Positions 18,267 to 26,809 of a DNA stretch of 64,000 nucleotides are shown here, piece by piece. The stretch spans positions 62,001 to 126,000 of the forward strand of contig NZ_PXNO01000007.1 in assembly GCF_003007715.1 (NCBI RefSeq). The letters are read 5' to 3'. Source of the stretch: Marinobacter shengliensis. GTDB taxonomy: Bacteria > Pseudomonadota > Gammaproteobacteria > Pseudomonadales > Oleiphilaceae. The notes beneath the pieces were generated by a model. The model saw nothing but the letters and a program-made list of their open reading frames with translations, searched no databases and was not told the DNA's origin. Position 1 is the stretch's first letter; each line of letters opens with the position of its first letter. A program made the translations under genes and the position numbers.

Positions 18267-18521
18267 ATGGAGCAGGTCACTATTTATGGCCGTACAAGCT
18301 GTGGTTTTTGTGTTCGGGCGAGGGACCTGTGTGAATCCAGAAACATCCCGTACATCTGGATCGATATGATCGAGCGGGGAATGAGCAAGCAGGATATTGC
18401 CGACCAGATCGGCCGCCCTGTGTATACCGTGCCCCAGATTCTCGTCGGTTCCGAATACGTTGGCGGTTTCGATGATTTTTATGGCTACGTTCGCGACCAT
18501 GAGGCCGCAACAGCACGCTGA
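18267..18521 (+). CDS. grxA: Glutaredoxin, Grx1 (GrxA) type with CGFC active site
   Basis: 84 residues, matching E. coli glutaredoxin 1 in length and in its order of motifs (GRTSCGFCVRARDL, GRPVYTVPQI, YVGGFDDF). It reduces protein and ribonucleotide reductase disulfides with glutathione. The active site reads CGFC rather than the usual CPYC, so its redox potential or substrate choice may differ; both catalytic cysteines are kept. A CAGGAGG ribosome binding site lies just upstream of the start. A bidirectional terminator follows. Confidence 0.93.
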   Translation: MEQVTIYGRTSCGFCVRARDLCESRNIPYIWIDMIERGMSKQDIADQIGRPVYTVPQILVGSEYVGGFDDFYGYVRDHEAATAR

Positions 18522-18542
18522 TTGCCATCCGTTTTCAGGTAC

Positions 18543-18580
18543 AAAAAAAGCCCGGCTACCGTGAGGTGACCGGGCTTTTT
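18543..18580. terminator. Bidirectional rho-independent terminator
   Basis: AAAAAGCCCGG and CCGGGCTTTTT form a GC-rich stem with an A-run on one side and a T-run on the other, so it works for grxA on the plus strand and for the phosphofructokinase gene on the minus strand. Confidence 0.92.
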
Positions 18581-18593
18581 CATGACGACCAGA

Positions 18594-19856
18594 TCAGAGC
18601 TTGAACTCAGTCCTCAGCTTCTTCTCGACCAGCTGGTTTTTCAAGTGCGCAACCTTGGGCAGACCATTCTCGAATGGCGGGAAGCTCTCGCCCTCGATCA
18701 ACGGCTGCAGGTAGTCCCGGCAATCCTGGGTAATGCCAAAGCCGTCATCGGTAATGTAGTGGATCGGCATTTTCTTTTCCTGGTTGGCCACTTCGCTCAG
18801 GTTGGCCTCACCAATGCTCCAGCGGTAGGGTTTCGCCTGCTCGCGAACGATGGTGGGCATCAGCGCCTGTTTGCCCGCTATTGCCATTTCCACTGCGGCC
18901 TTGCCTACGGTATAGGCCTGCTCTACATCAGTGGCCGAGGCAATGTGCCGGGCGGCCCGCTGCAGGTAGTCAGCAACGGCCCAGTGGTACTTGTGTCCCA
19001 GGGCCTGTTTGACCATGTTGGCCAGTGCCGGAGCAACACCGCCCAGTTGGGTATGGCCAAAGGCATCCTTGGCACCGGCGTCGGCCACAAAGCGGCCGTC
19101 TTCGTACTGGGCACCCTCAGAGGCGACTACCACGCAGTAGCCGTAATCTTTCACGCACTGGTCGACCCGCTCCAGGAACTTCTCCCGGTTGAACGGAATT
19201 TCCGGGAACAGAATGATGTGCGGCGGCTGGCCTTCACCCTGGCCGGCCAAGCCACCAGACGCTGCAATCCAGCCCGCGTGCCGGCCCATTACTTCCAGGA
19301 TGAACACCTTGGTGGAAGTTTCGCACATGGATTTGATGTCCAGGCTGGCTTCCAGGGTAGAGGTGGCAATGTACTTGGCTACCGAGCCAAAGCCCGGGCA
19401 GCAGTCGGTGAACGGCAGATCGTTATCCACTGTCTTGGGCACACCAATGCAGGTGATCGGATAACCCATTTTTTCACCAATCTGTGAGACCTTGTACGCC
19501 GTATCCTGAGAGTCGCCGCCACCGTTGTAAAAGAAGTAGCCGATGTCGTGGGCGCGGAAGACTTCGATCAGCCGCTCGTACTCGCGCTGGTTCTCGGAGA
19601 TGTTTTTCAGTTTGTAGCGGCAGGAGCCAAAGGCGCCGCCCGGGGTGTGAAGCAGCGCGGCAATGGCGTCGTCTGATTCCAGGCTGGTGTCGATCAGCTC
19701 TTCTTTCAGGGCGCCGATAATGCCGTTACGACCGGCAAACACCTTGCCTATTTTATCCGTGTGCTTGCGTGCGGTCTGGATAACGCCACAGGCGCTGGCA
19801 TTGATAACGGCGGTAACCCCGCCAGACTGGGCATAAAATGCGTTCTTGATAGCCAT
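18594..19856 (-). CDS. pfp: 6-phosphofructokinase, pyrophosphate-dependent type
   Basis: 420 residues, the length of bacterial PPi-dependent enzymes rather than the 320 of ATP enzymes. It phosphorylates fructose 6-phosphate, probably with pyrophosphate, in a reversible glycolytic step. The phosphoryl-donor marker PKTVDNDL (residues 140-147), with the lysine that replaces the ATP-type glycine, is present, as is MGRHAGW. The other donor motif reads GGGDS (112-116), not the common GGDDS. Thus the PPi call rests mainly on the lysine and length. A GGAGG ribosome binding site is spaced rather far from the ATG. Confidence 0.85.
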   Translation of the reverse strand: MAIKNAFYAQSGGVTAVINASACGVIQTARKHTDKIGKVFAGRNGIIGALKEELIDTSLESDDAIAALLHTPGGAFGSCRYKLKNISENQREYERLIEVFRAHDIGYFFYNGGGDSQDTAYKVSQIGEKMGYPITCIGVPKTVDNDLPFTDCCPGFGSVAKYIATSTLEASLDIKSMCETSTKVFILEVMGRHAGWIAASGGLAGQGEGQPPHIILFPEIPFNREKFLERVDQCVKDYGYCVVVASEGAQYEDGRFVADAGAKDAFGHTQLGGVAPALANMVKQALGHKYHWAVADYLQRAARHIASATDVEQAYTVGKAAVEMAIAGKQALMPTIVREQAKPYRWSIGEANLSEVANQEKKMPIHYITDDGFGITQDCRDYLQPLIEGESFPPFENGLPKVAHLKNQLVEKKLRTEFKL

Positions 19857-20000
19857 CTCGGGCTAAGGCCTCCTGCTGGTTCAACGATGGCGCAGATGAT
19901 ACGCCAAACACGGCGGTTTTTCATGAGCACATACCGGCTCTTGACCCCGCAGAAAGTATGGTAGAGGCTTGGCAGGTTTCAAACCGGAGGCAACACGTCA

Positions 20001-21395
20001 ATGCACATACACATTCTGGGCATCTGCGGCACCTTTATGGGTAGCCTGGCGGTTATCGCCAGAGAGCTTGGCCATACCGTGACCGGCTCCGATCAGGGTG
20101 TTTACCCGCCCATGAGTACCCAGCTTGAGGCTCAGGGCATCGAGTTGATGCAAGGCTATCGGGTCGAGAATCTCGAGCCCAGACCAGATTTGGTGCTGAT
20201 CGGCAATGCCATGTCCCGGGGCAATCCGGAAGTGGAAGCAGTGCTCAATCGCGGCATTGACTACATGTCTGGCCCCGAGTGGCTGGCCCGGGAAGTGCTC
20301 CGCCATCGTTGGGTGATGGCGGTTGCCGGCACCCATGGCAAAACCACCACCACCGCTATGCTGTTGTGGATTCTGGACCAGGCCGGGTTTGATGCCGGCT
20401 ACCTGGTGGGTGGCGTGCCCCAGGATTTCCCGGTTTCGGCGCGCCTCGGTACCAGTGACTTTTTCGTGATTGAGGCGGATGAATATGACAGTGCGTTTTT
20501 CGACAAGCGTTCCAAGTTCATCCATTACCGCCCGAACACCCTGATTCTGAACAATCTGGAATACGACCACGCCGATATTTTCGACAGCGTGGAAGCTATC
20601 GAGCGCCAGTTCCACCACCTGGTGCGTACCGTGCCTTCCCAGGGGCTGATCATTCGCCCGGCGGTTGACAAGCACCTGGACAACGCCCTCGACATGGGCT
20701 GCTGGAGCCCGGTGCAGGATACCGCCATCGGCAGCGAGATCAGCCGCACCGCAGACTGGCGCGCTGAACTGCTGGCGGAGGATGGCAGCCGGTTCATGGT
20801 GATTCACCACGAGCAACCGGTGGCCACCCTGAAGTGGAATCTCACTGGCATGCACAATGTGCGCAACGCGCTCTCGGCCATCGCCGCTGCCCGCCATGTG
20901 GGTGTCACCCCGGACCATGCAGTGGCAGCCCTGTGCCGGTTCTCCGGCGTGAAACGACGCATGGAACTGGTGGGCGAAGTAGGCGGTGTGCGTGTGTATG
21001 ACGATTTCGCTCATCATCCCACGGCCATCGCCCTGACGCTGGAAGGCTTGCGTAACCGGGTGGGGGATGAGGCGATATTGGCGATCATCGAACCCCGGTC
21101 CAACACCATGAAGCAGGGGGTGCATCAGCAAACCCTGATTCCCAGCGCCGCTGCCGCTGACCGGGTACTCTGGGGTAACCTTAGCGAGATGAACTGGCTG
21201 CCAGAACTGGTCGAGGGCTGGCGGGCTGAACACGGTGAGCTGGATCACCATGCCGTGGAAGATTCGGTCGAGGCACTGATTGCCCGGGCCCTGGAACAGC
21301 TGCCTGAAACCTGCCACATTGTGGTTATGAGCAATGGCGGCTTTGGTGGTATTCATCGCAAACTGGTTGCCGAACTGGAGAAACGTCGTGGCTGA
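20001..21395 (+). CDS. mpl: UDP-N-acetylmuramate:L-alanyl-gamma-D-glutamyl-meso-diaminopimelate ligase
   Basis: 464 residues. Mpl rejoins recycled murein tripeptide to UDP-MurNAc, feeding cell wall turnover products back into precursor synthesis. Mur ligase features: ATP loop GTHGKTTTTAML, EADEYDSAFFDKRSKF (cut to 16), the C-terminal DDFAHHPTAI, and an N-terminal HILGICGTFMGSLA nucleotide fold. GGAGG stands 10 bases before the ATG. Its last 8 bases overlap the GTG start of ubiX, implying coupled translation. Confidence 0.96.
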   Translation: MHIHILGICGTFMGSLAVIARELGHTVTGSDQGVYPPMSTQLEAQGIELMQGYRVENLEPRPDLVLIGNAMSRGNPEVEAVLNRGIDYMSGPEWLAREVLRHRWVMAVAGTHGKTTTTAMLLWILDQAGFDAGYLVGGVPQDFPVSARLGTSDFFVIEADEYDSAFFDKRSKFIHYRPNTLILNNLEYDHADIFDSVEAIERQFHHLVRTVPSQGLIIRPAVDKHLDNALDMGCWSPVQDTAIGSEISRTADWRAELLAEDGSRFMVIHHEQPVATLKWNLTGMHNVRNALSAIAAARHVGVTPDHAVAALCRFSGVKRRMELVGEVGGVRVYDDFAHHPTAIALTLEGLRNRVGDEAILAIIEPRSNTMKQGVHQQTLIPSAAAADRVLWGNLSEMNWLPELVEGWRAEHGELDHHAVEDSVEALIARALEQLPETCHIVVMSNGGFGGIHRKLVAELEKRRG

Positions 21396-22008
21396 TAACT
21401 CGCCGGTCATCAATCTGGCCTTTACCGGTGCCTCTGGTGCCCAGTATGGGCTGCGACTGCTGCAATGCCTGGCAGCCAATGGCTGCCGGGTGAATGTGAT
21501 GGTGAGCAAGGCTGCCCAGGTGGTAATCGCCACCGAGACAGAGTTCCGGCTGCCGGGTTCCAAGCCGGCCATGGTTGAGGCGTTCACGGACTATGCCAAG
21601 GCAAAGCCGGGGCAGGTGCAGGTGTTTGGCCGGGAAGAGTGGTTCTCGCCACCAGCTTCCGGCTCTGGAGAAAAGGCCCCGTTGGTGATCTGCCCCTGCA
21701 GCACAGGCACCCTGTCGGCGCTGGCGACCGGCGCCAGCAACAACCTGATCGAGCGGGCCGGCGATGTGGCGCTGAAAGAACGCCGCAAGCTGATCCTGGT
21801 GTTGCGGGAGACACCATATTCCGAGGTTCACCTGGAGAATATGCTTAAACTGACCCGCATGGGGGCGGTAATCATGCCCGCCAGCCCTGGCTTCTACCAT
21901 AACCCGCAATCCCTGGACGACCTGGTGGATTTCATGGTGGCGCGGATTCTGGATCACCTGGACCTGCCGCAAACTCTGGTACCCCGTTGGGGCGAGAGCG
22001 CGGACTGA
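21388..22008 (+). CDS. ubiX: UbiX, flavin prenyltransferase
   Basis: 206 residues from the GTG at 21388, which overlaps the mpl stop by 8 bases; the frame stays open upstream to 21334 inside mpl, but UbiX proteins start near the IxLAFTGASGA strand. It joins dimethylallyl phosphate to FMN, making the prenylated flavin that UbiD uses for ubiquinone synthesis. The motif AFTGASGAQYGLRLL and the ending region MPASPGFYHNPQSLDDLVDF are typical. Pairing with mpl is the common Pseudomonas-type order. Confidence 0.95.
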   Translation: MADNSPVINLAFTGASGAQYGLRLLQCLAANGCRVNVMVSKAAQVVIATETEFRLPGSKPAMVEAFTDYAKAKPGQVQVFGREEWFSPPASGSGEKAPLVICPCSTGTLSALATGASNNLIERAGDVALKERRKLILVLRETPYSEVHLENMLKLTRMGAVIMPASPGFYHNPQSLDDLVDFMVARILDHLDLPQTLVPRWGESAD

Positions 22009-22137
22009 TGATCTGCGCCCGTCCGGGGCGATGGTTTTGGCCAAAGCGATTGATGGTTTTCACCATTGAGCGAAAACCCGCCCCGCCACAGACTTGCTGA
22101 ACACAACGATAAACCAACCCGTTCACCGAGGTTCAGC

Positions 22138-23277
22138 ATGATTCCACGTACTCTTTTCGACGCCGATCTTGAAGGCTTCCGGGACTCCGTCCGCAAATTC
22201 CTGGAGCAGGAAGCCGCGCCTTATCACGAGCAATGGGAAAAAGACGGCCAGGTCAGCCGCGAGCTCTGGCTGAAGGCGGGCGAGCTGGGCTTCCTGTGCC
22301 CGATGCTGCCGGAAGAGTATGGCGGTGTTGGCGCCGATTTCCGCTACTCGGCGGTCATCATGGAAGAAATCTCCCGGGCCGGTTTGTCTGGCATCGGCTG
22401 GGGGCTGCATTCCGATATCGTTGCGCCCTACATCCTGAACTACGGCTCAGAAGAGCAGAAGCAGAAATATCTGCCCAAAATGGCTTCCGGTGAAATGATC
22501 ACCGCCATCGCCATGACCGAACCGGGCGCGGGTTCTGACCTTCAGGGCGTGAAAACCACCGCGATTCGCCAGGGCGACCACTACATTCTGAACGGCTCCA
22601 AAACCTTTATCACCAACGGCCAGTTGGCAGACCTGGTAATCGTTGTTGCCAAGACCGACCCCAAGGAAGGCGCCAAGGGCACCAGCCTTCTGCTGGTGGA
22701 AACCGCCTGGGAAGGCTTCGAGAAAGGCCAGAACCTGAACAAAGTAGGCATGAAGGCCCAGGACACCTCCGAGCTGTTCTTCCAGGATGTAAAAGTACCC
22801 GCAGACAACCTGCTGGGCGCCATGGAGGGGCAGGGCTTCTTCCAGCTGATGCAAGAACTGCCGGCGGAGCGCTTGCAGGTGGCGCTGACCGCTGTGGCGG
22901 CCGCCGAGGCTGCCTGGCAGTGGACTCTGGACTACGTGAAAGAGCGTAAAGCCTTCGGTAAACCGGTTATCGCGTTCCAGAACACCCGCTTCAAGCTGGC
23001 GGAACTGAAAGCCGAGATCACCGCCGCCCGCGTGTTTACCGACCGCTGCCTGGAGCTGCACCTGACCAAGAAGCTGGACATTCCCACCGCCGCCATGCTC
23101 AAGCAGCACACCACCGACCTGCAGTGCAAGGTGATGGACGAATGCGTGCAGCTGCACGGCGGCTACGGTTACATGTGGGAATACCCGATCGCCCGGGCCT
23201 GGGCAGACTCGCGGGTTCAGCGCATCTATGCCGGCACCAACGAAATCATGAAGGAAATCGTGGCCCGGTCGTTCTGA
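22138..23277 (+). CDS. Acyl-CoA dehydrogenase
   Basis: 379 residues from ATG 22138, preceded by GAGG at 7 bases; the upstream extension to 22066 uses a TTG start and has no family likeness. This FAD enzyme introduces the 2,3 double bond in acyl-CoA in beta-oxidation. Family patterns are AMTEPGAGSDLQGVKT, QLHGGYGYMWEYPIARAWAD and the closing YAGTNEIMKEIVARSF. The chain-length preference cannot be told. It has no electron-transfer flavoprotein gene beside it and is a single-gene unit with its own terminator. Confidence 0.94.
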   Translation: MIPRTLFDADLEGFRDSVRKFLEQEAAPYHEQWEKDGQVSRELWLKAGELGFLCPMLPEEYGGVGADFRYSAVIMEEISRAGLSGIGWGLHSDIVAPYILNYGSEEQKQKYLPKMASGEMITAIAMTEPGAGSDLQGVKTTAIRQGDHYILNGSKTFITNGQLADLVIVVAKTDPKEGAKGTSLLLVETAWEGFEKGQNLNKVGMKAQDTSELFFQDVKVPADNLLGAMEGQGFFQLMQELPAERLQVALTAVAAAEAAWQWTLDYVKERKAFGKPVIAFQNTRFKLAELKAEITAARVFTDRCLELHLTKKLDIPTAAMLKQHTTDLQCKVMDECVQLHGGYGYMWEYPIARAWADSRVQRIYAGTNEIMKEIVARSF

Positions 23278-23294
23278 TCGGAGCCCTGTAAGTG

Positions 23295-23320
23295 CAAGCC
23301 CCGGCACATTCCGGGGCTTG
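23295..23320 (+). terminator. Rho-independent terminator of the acyl-CoA dehydrogenase gene
   Basis: A perfect 10-base stem CAAGCCCCGG / CCGGGGCTTG with a 6-base loop starts 17 bases after the stop codon. The T-run after it is short (CCTGTT). Confidence 0.8.
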
Positions 23321-23417
23321 CCTGTTACCAAACTTTACAATTTGCCAAGCCTGTCAAGGTCTGCACCGATTACATCTCCTAAAGTAGCGGCACTAATAAA
23401 GATAAATGGTTGCCGCG

Positions 23418-25355
23418 ATGAAACGCCTGATCACCCTTACTGTTCCTTTGCTGTCTCTTGTTATCGCCGGTTGCGGTGAAGAATCCGATCGCTTGCCGGT
23501 TGACGGGCGAGATTTCGATGGGGTTGATTACAGCGAGCCTGGGCCATATCAGGGGCGCGTGATTGACGGTTACCTCAACAATGCTCGAGTCTGGCTGGAT
23601 ATTGATGGTGATGGCCAATTCACCCCGGGCCCGCTGGAGGTGGAGTTGGCCAACGGCGCAGTGGTGACCCTCGACGAAGGCGAGCCCACGGCCATGAGTG
23701 GAGCGGGCGGCAGGTTCTCTATCGATATCTCGGCACTCAGCGTGGACCCATCGGTTGGGCCCAATCTGGACCCCAGGGATTACCCGCTATACGCTCTGGC
23801 CATTCCCGGCAAAACCCTGGAGGAAACCTCCCGCGGCGACGTAGTTGTTGAGCAGGCTTACCTGATGTCGGCCAGCCCCGGCATCCGTAACGTGACACCT
23901 CTGAGCACCCTGGCCCGGTTCCGCGCCGACGCCGCCCGCCGCAACAGCCTGAGCCCGGTCAATGAAAGCCAGTTGGCGGACCTGGATGGTCTGAATCTCT
24001 GGCAGGACTATATCGTTGCCGGTAATCATCGCGCCCACGCTTACGCCAGAGCGTTGGCTCGCTTCATGGCCAGCCAGATTCCGGAGAGCTACAATGAAGT
24101 GCTCTCTCGCCCCGGCAGTGACGGTACCGAGCGGCAACTGAGTAAGGATGCCGTTTTCCTGTTGGGGTATTCCCTGGTGCAGAATGCAGGCGATGTCATC
24201 GCCATCGTTGATGCGGCTGCGGCAGGCAATTACGAGAATCTGGACACCGATTCACTGGCATTGCCCAACGTGCCAGTGGAGTTGGCCAATCCGGTGCTCT
24301 TGACCCGCCTGCAGGTATCGGCGGATTCCAGGCGGGGGCAGGATCTGCCCACGGGTACCTCCGATCTCGATGTCTCCGCGGAACTGTTTTTTGATTACAC
24401 CGAAGACGGGCAACTGCTTTCCGTGTCCAGTCGTGGGTGCCTGGCGCCTTCCATACCGGAGTTCGCCCGCCTGATTCAGGTGAGCGGTTATATGGCGCAG
24501 TTGAAAACCCAGTGGCTGCCGTCAGCCTCTCTCTCCCGCCAAAGTCGACAGCGCTATGAGGAAGAGGGCGAGGTCATCCACGAGCGAATTGTCTTCGATT
24601 GGGACAATCAGCAAGCGTACTTCGATACCGTAACCAGCTGCCACGAGCAAACCCTGGCGGTTTCTCCGGAAAGCTCAGAGCTGGACGGAACACCGGAACT
24701 GTCCTGGAGTTGGAGTCAGGGCGACGCCGGGGTGGAGTTGGTTGAGCGCCAAGGGAGTGCGGGAGCTGAGCGGCGAACCTTTACAACACTGGCGGCCAAC
24801 TCGCCATCCGAAGAACTGGATGCAGATGCGCCGGATTGGGTGACCGGTTACCGGGTACTGGCGGAGGAGGCGACCGAAGCAGAACTCGGTTTCACCACGC
24901 CCGATGACGCCTGCGAACCCGAAGGTACCGACCGAACACCGGTTGATGAGGCGGCAGCCTATGTCACCCGACTGTTCCCGTTTGATTACGCCGGCAATAC
25001 AGAGGCCGCTAACAACTTCGGGCCCCGCGCCTATGAGTACGACGCCCGTGACGTGGACGGACTGGCCATAGAGCGATTGCTGAAGCTGCCGTTCCTGGAC
25101 ACGGCAACGGCTAATCTCGATGGGGTCAGCCCAGGTGATGGCGCCTTCCAGTGGTCTCTCTATTATCCCCGGCTGGATGCCGACAGCCTGAACCCCGACC
25201 TGCCAAACCTGATCCAGGCGGCGTACCTGCTGGATGTGACAACCGTGGCCGGTTGCGGTGCCCGGTTCCAGGATGCGCCAAGAAACGCCTATGCCAGGTT
25301 AGATTATCAGTATCAGACCCTGTCGGATTACCTGGTGGGTTTGCTGGCGGAGTGA
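23418..25355 (+). CDS. Large putative lipoprotein of unknown function
   Basis: 645 residues from ATG 23418; an ATG four codons earlier (23406) is possible. The N-terminus has a clear lipoprotein signal (LSLVIAGC, cysteine 19), so it is probably anchored in the outer membrane. Residues about 45-110 resemble secreted repeat modules with calcium-type loops (VIDGYLNNARVWLDIDGDGQ, then GAGGRFSIDIS). The rest is acidic with no recognised catalytic motif; scattered cysteines near residues 343, 412, 499 and 614 could form disulfides. I do not recognise the family. It stands alone between two other single-gene units. Confidence 0.75.
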   Translation: MKRLITLTVPLLSLVIAGCGEESDRLPVDGRDFDGVDYSEPGPYQGRVIDGYLNNARVWLDIDGDGQFTPGPLEVELANGAVVTLDEGEPTAMSGAGGRFSIDISALSVDPSVGPNLDPRDYPLYALAIPGKTLEETSRGDVVVEQAYLMSASPGIRNVTPLSTLARFRADAARRNSLSPVNESQLADLDGLNLWQDYIVAGNHRAHAYARALARFMASQIPESYNEVLSRPGSDGTERQLSKDAVFLLGYSLVQNAGDVIAIVDAAAAGNYENLDTDSLALPNVPVELANPVLLTRLQVSADSRRGQDLPTGTSDLDVSAELFFDYTEDGQLLSVSSRGCLAPSIPEFARLIQVSGYMAQLKTQWLPSASLSRQSRQRYEEEGEVIHERIVFDWDNQQAYFDTVTSCHEQTLAVSPESSELDGTPELSWSWSQGDAGVELVERQGSAGAERRTFTTLAANSPSEELDADAPDWVTGYRVLAEEATEAELGFTTPDDACEPEGTDRTPVDEAAAYVTRLFPFDYAGNTEAANNFGPRAYEYDARDVDGLAIERLLKLPFLDTATANLDGVSPGDGAFQWSLYYPRLDADSLNPDLPNLIQAAYLLDVTTVAGCGARFQDAPRNAYARLDYQYQTLSDYLVGLLAE

Positions 25356-25405
25356 TTTGAGCGTTGGTGGTTTGGGCAACTTCGCTCTTGGCGCTACAGA
25401 ATGCA

Positions 25406-26170
25406 TTACTCCTTGTTTGTGCCTGCTTCTTGACGTGCCTGGAACGCGTCACTGAATGCAGCGGCCAGTATTCCGGTCGGCATGGCAACAAGGCCAATGC
25501 CTGAAATGGCCGTCAGGCTGGCGAAGAACCTACCTGCAGCAGTGATTGGCGTGACGTCTCCATACCCTACGGTTGTCAGTGTGGCTACGCTCCACCATAG
25601 AGCTCTGGGTATGCTTCCAAATTCTTCTGGCTGTAATTCAGCCTCGAACAGATAAAGAAAGGCGCTGGATACTAGTAAAAGAATAAACGCGATAGTTGCG
25701 CTCATGAGCAGCTCAAACTTGCGTCTGGCTGTAGCTTCCCAGAGCAGATCCCAGGCTTGAGTGAAGCGTCCGAGCCTGGATACCCGAAGTATTCTGAATA
25801 TGCGGGTCAGCCTGATGTAGAAAGCGAGAGAATTGGAGACGAAAGGTGCCATGAATGATAGAAGTGCCAGTAAATCGAAAACGGCCCATCCGGATTTCAT
25901 GTAGCGGAGTCGTCCAAATCTGCCAGAGTACTTTGGATTTTCCGGAGCGACATACACCCGAAGACCATACTCAATGACAAACAAGGCAAACAAAATCCGC
26001 TCTGATACCAGAAAAAGATACGGGTAGGCTTCTCTGATGGGGCGTTCGGTCTCAATGACCGCCAGGAAGACCGAGACAATAATTAGAATGCATATCGCAA
26101 AGTTGAAGGGGGAAAGTCCTTTACGATTCCACGCAGTGGCGTCTACATACCTGTAGAGAAGTTGGCGCAT
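25406..26170 (-). CDS. Voltage-gated potassium channel, six-segment type
   Basis: 254 residues with six membrane segments. The fourth segment has spaced arginines (RLTRIFRILRVSRLGRF), as in voltage sensors, and the pore loop carries the potassium filter TLTTVGYGDVTP. It should form a tetrameric inner-membrane potassium channel. There is no C-terminal nucleotide-binding domain. A GGAA site stands six bases before the ATG. The gene and the 300 bases before it look richer in A and T than the neighbours, which may mean acquisition by transfer. Confidence 0.92.
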   Translation of the reverse strand: MRQLLYRYVDATAWNRKGLSPFNFAICILIIVSVFLAVIETERPIREAYPYLFLVSERILFALFVIEYGLRVYVAPENPKYSGRFGRLRYMKSGWAVFDLLALLSFMAPFVSNSLAFYIRLTRIFRILRVSRLGRFTQAWDLLWEATARRKFELLMSATIAFILLLVSSAFLYLFEAELQPEEFGSIPRALWWSVATLTTVGYGDVTPITAAGRFFASLTAISGIGLVAMPTGILAAAFSDAFQARQEAGTNKE

Positions 26171-26471
26171 TGTCTTTTCCGGAAGTGCCTTTTGCTTTCG
26201 TGCTGAAGGTCTTGGGCAAAGGCAGTGGCCTGAGCTCTTTTTAAATGGAGATTACCGGAGCAGCTTCTATGGGGCAAATAGCCTGAGCTGGGAGTGAATC
26301 GATAAGGGTTGGCGGGGCTTAGTGCTGATTGAAATATGCTTTGGCTTAGTTGAGATATTCAGGAGGACCAATAGGGCGGCGTTTCAGAAACGGAAAAACC
26401 ACCAATAACCTGAAGGTCGGTGTGATCGCTTGATTCTGGGGAGTTCGTTCTTGCCATTCCTAGGGAAGGAA
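26171..26471. other. Intergenic region between potassium channel and tRNA-Leu
   Basis: About 300 bases without a convincing gene or start codon context. It should hold the channel promoter (minus strand) and the 3' trailer of the tRNA-Leu transcript. At 26454-26474 CCATTCC and GGAATGG form a 7-base inverted repeat that runs into the CCA end of the tRNA; no T-run follows on the minus strand, so its role is unclear. I see nothing else. Confidence 0.5.
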
Positions 26472-26558
26472 TGGTGCCGAGGAGAGGACTTGAACCTCCA
26501 CGGGGTTGCCCCCACTAGCACCTGAAGCTAGCGTGTCTACCAATTTCACCACCTCGGC
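26472..26558 (-). tRNA. tRNA-Leu (anticodon CAG)
   Basis: 87 bases with the CCA end encoded. The acceptor stem GCCGAGG pairs with CCTCGGC, the anticodon loop TTCAGGT gives CAG (reads CUG), the long variable arm of class II tRNAs is present, and the T loop is GGTTCAAGTCC. It is transcribed from the strong promoter-like sequence at 26644-26672. Confidence 0.97.
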
Positions 26559-26643
26559 AGGTGATTTGCAAAATCGCTGTTAGTTTGTTGAAAACCTAGC
26601 GTTTTGCCGGTGTTGAGGCGTTGCCCCTCAACCGATGGCGCGT

Positions 26644-26672
26644 ACTTTAATAATTCCCCCGAACGCTGTCAA
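26644..26672 (-). promoter_or_regulatory. Strong promoter for tRNA-Leu with GC-rich discriminator
   Basis: On the minus strand a perfect -35 TTGACA (26672-26667) is followed after exactly 17 bases by TAAAGT (26649-26644). Behind the -35 is an A/T-rich stretch (26673-26695) like an UP element, and after the -10 comes ACGCGCC, a GC-rich discriminator typical of growth-rate- and ppGpp-controlled stable RNA genes. The tRNA-Met promoter has the same discriminator. Confidence 0.8.
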
Positions 26673-26809
26673 ATATTTTTTCAAAAATCTTTTTGCCGTA
26701 TTTATGCCTATAAATCAGCCCGCGGTTAGGCAGGTACCGCCTACCGACGTTATACTGCTGGAATAATGAATTCCGCCGCAGTGTTTGCGGCCTGATAACA
26801 AGGATCCGA

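Noticed and set aside
19998..21587. 529-codon open frame on the minus strand opposite mpl and ubiX
   Set aside because: It lies fully opposite well-conserved genes; its translation is rich in His, Gln and Gly with no domain pattern, as expected for a GC-rich shadow frame.
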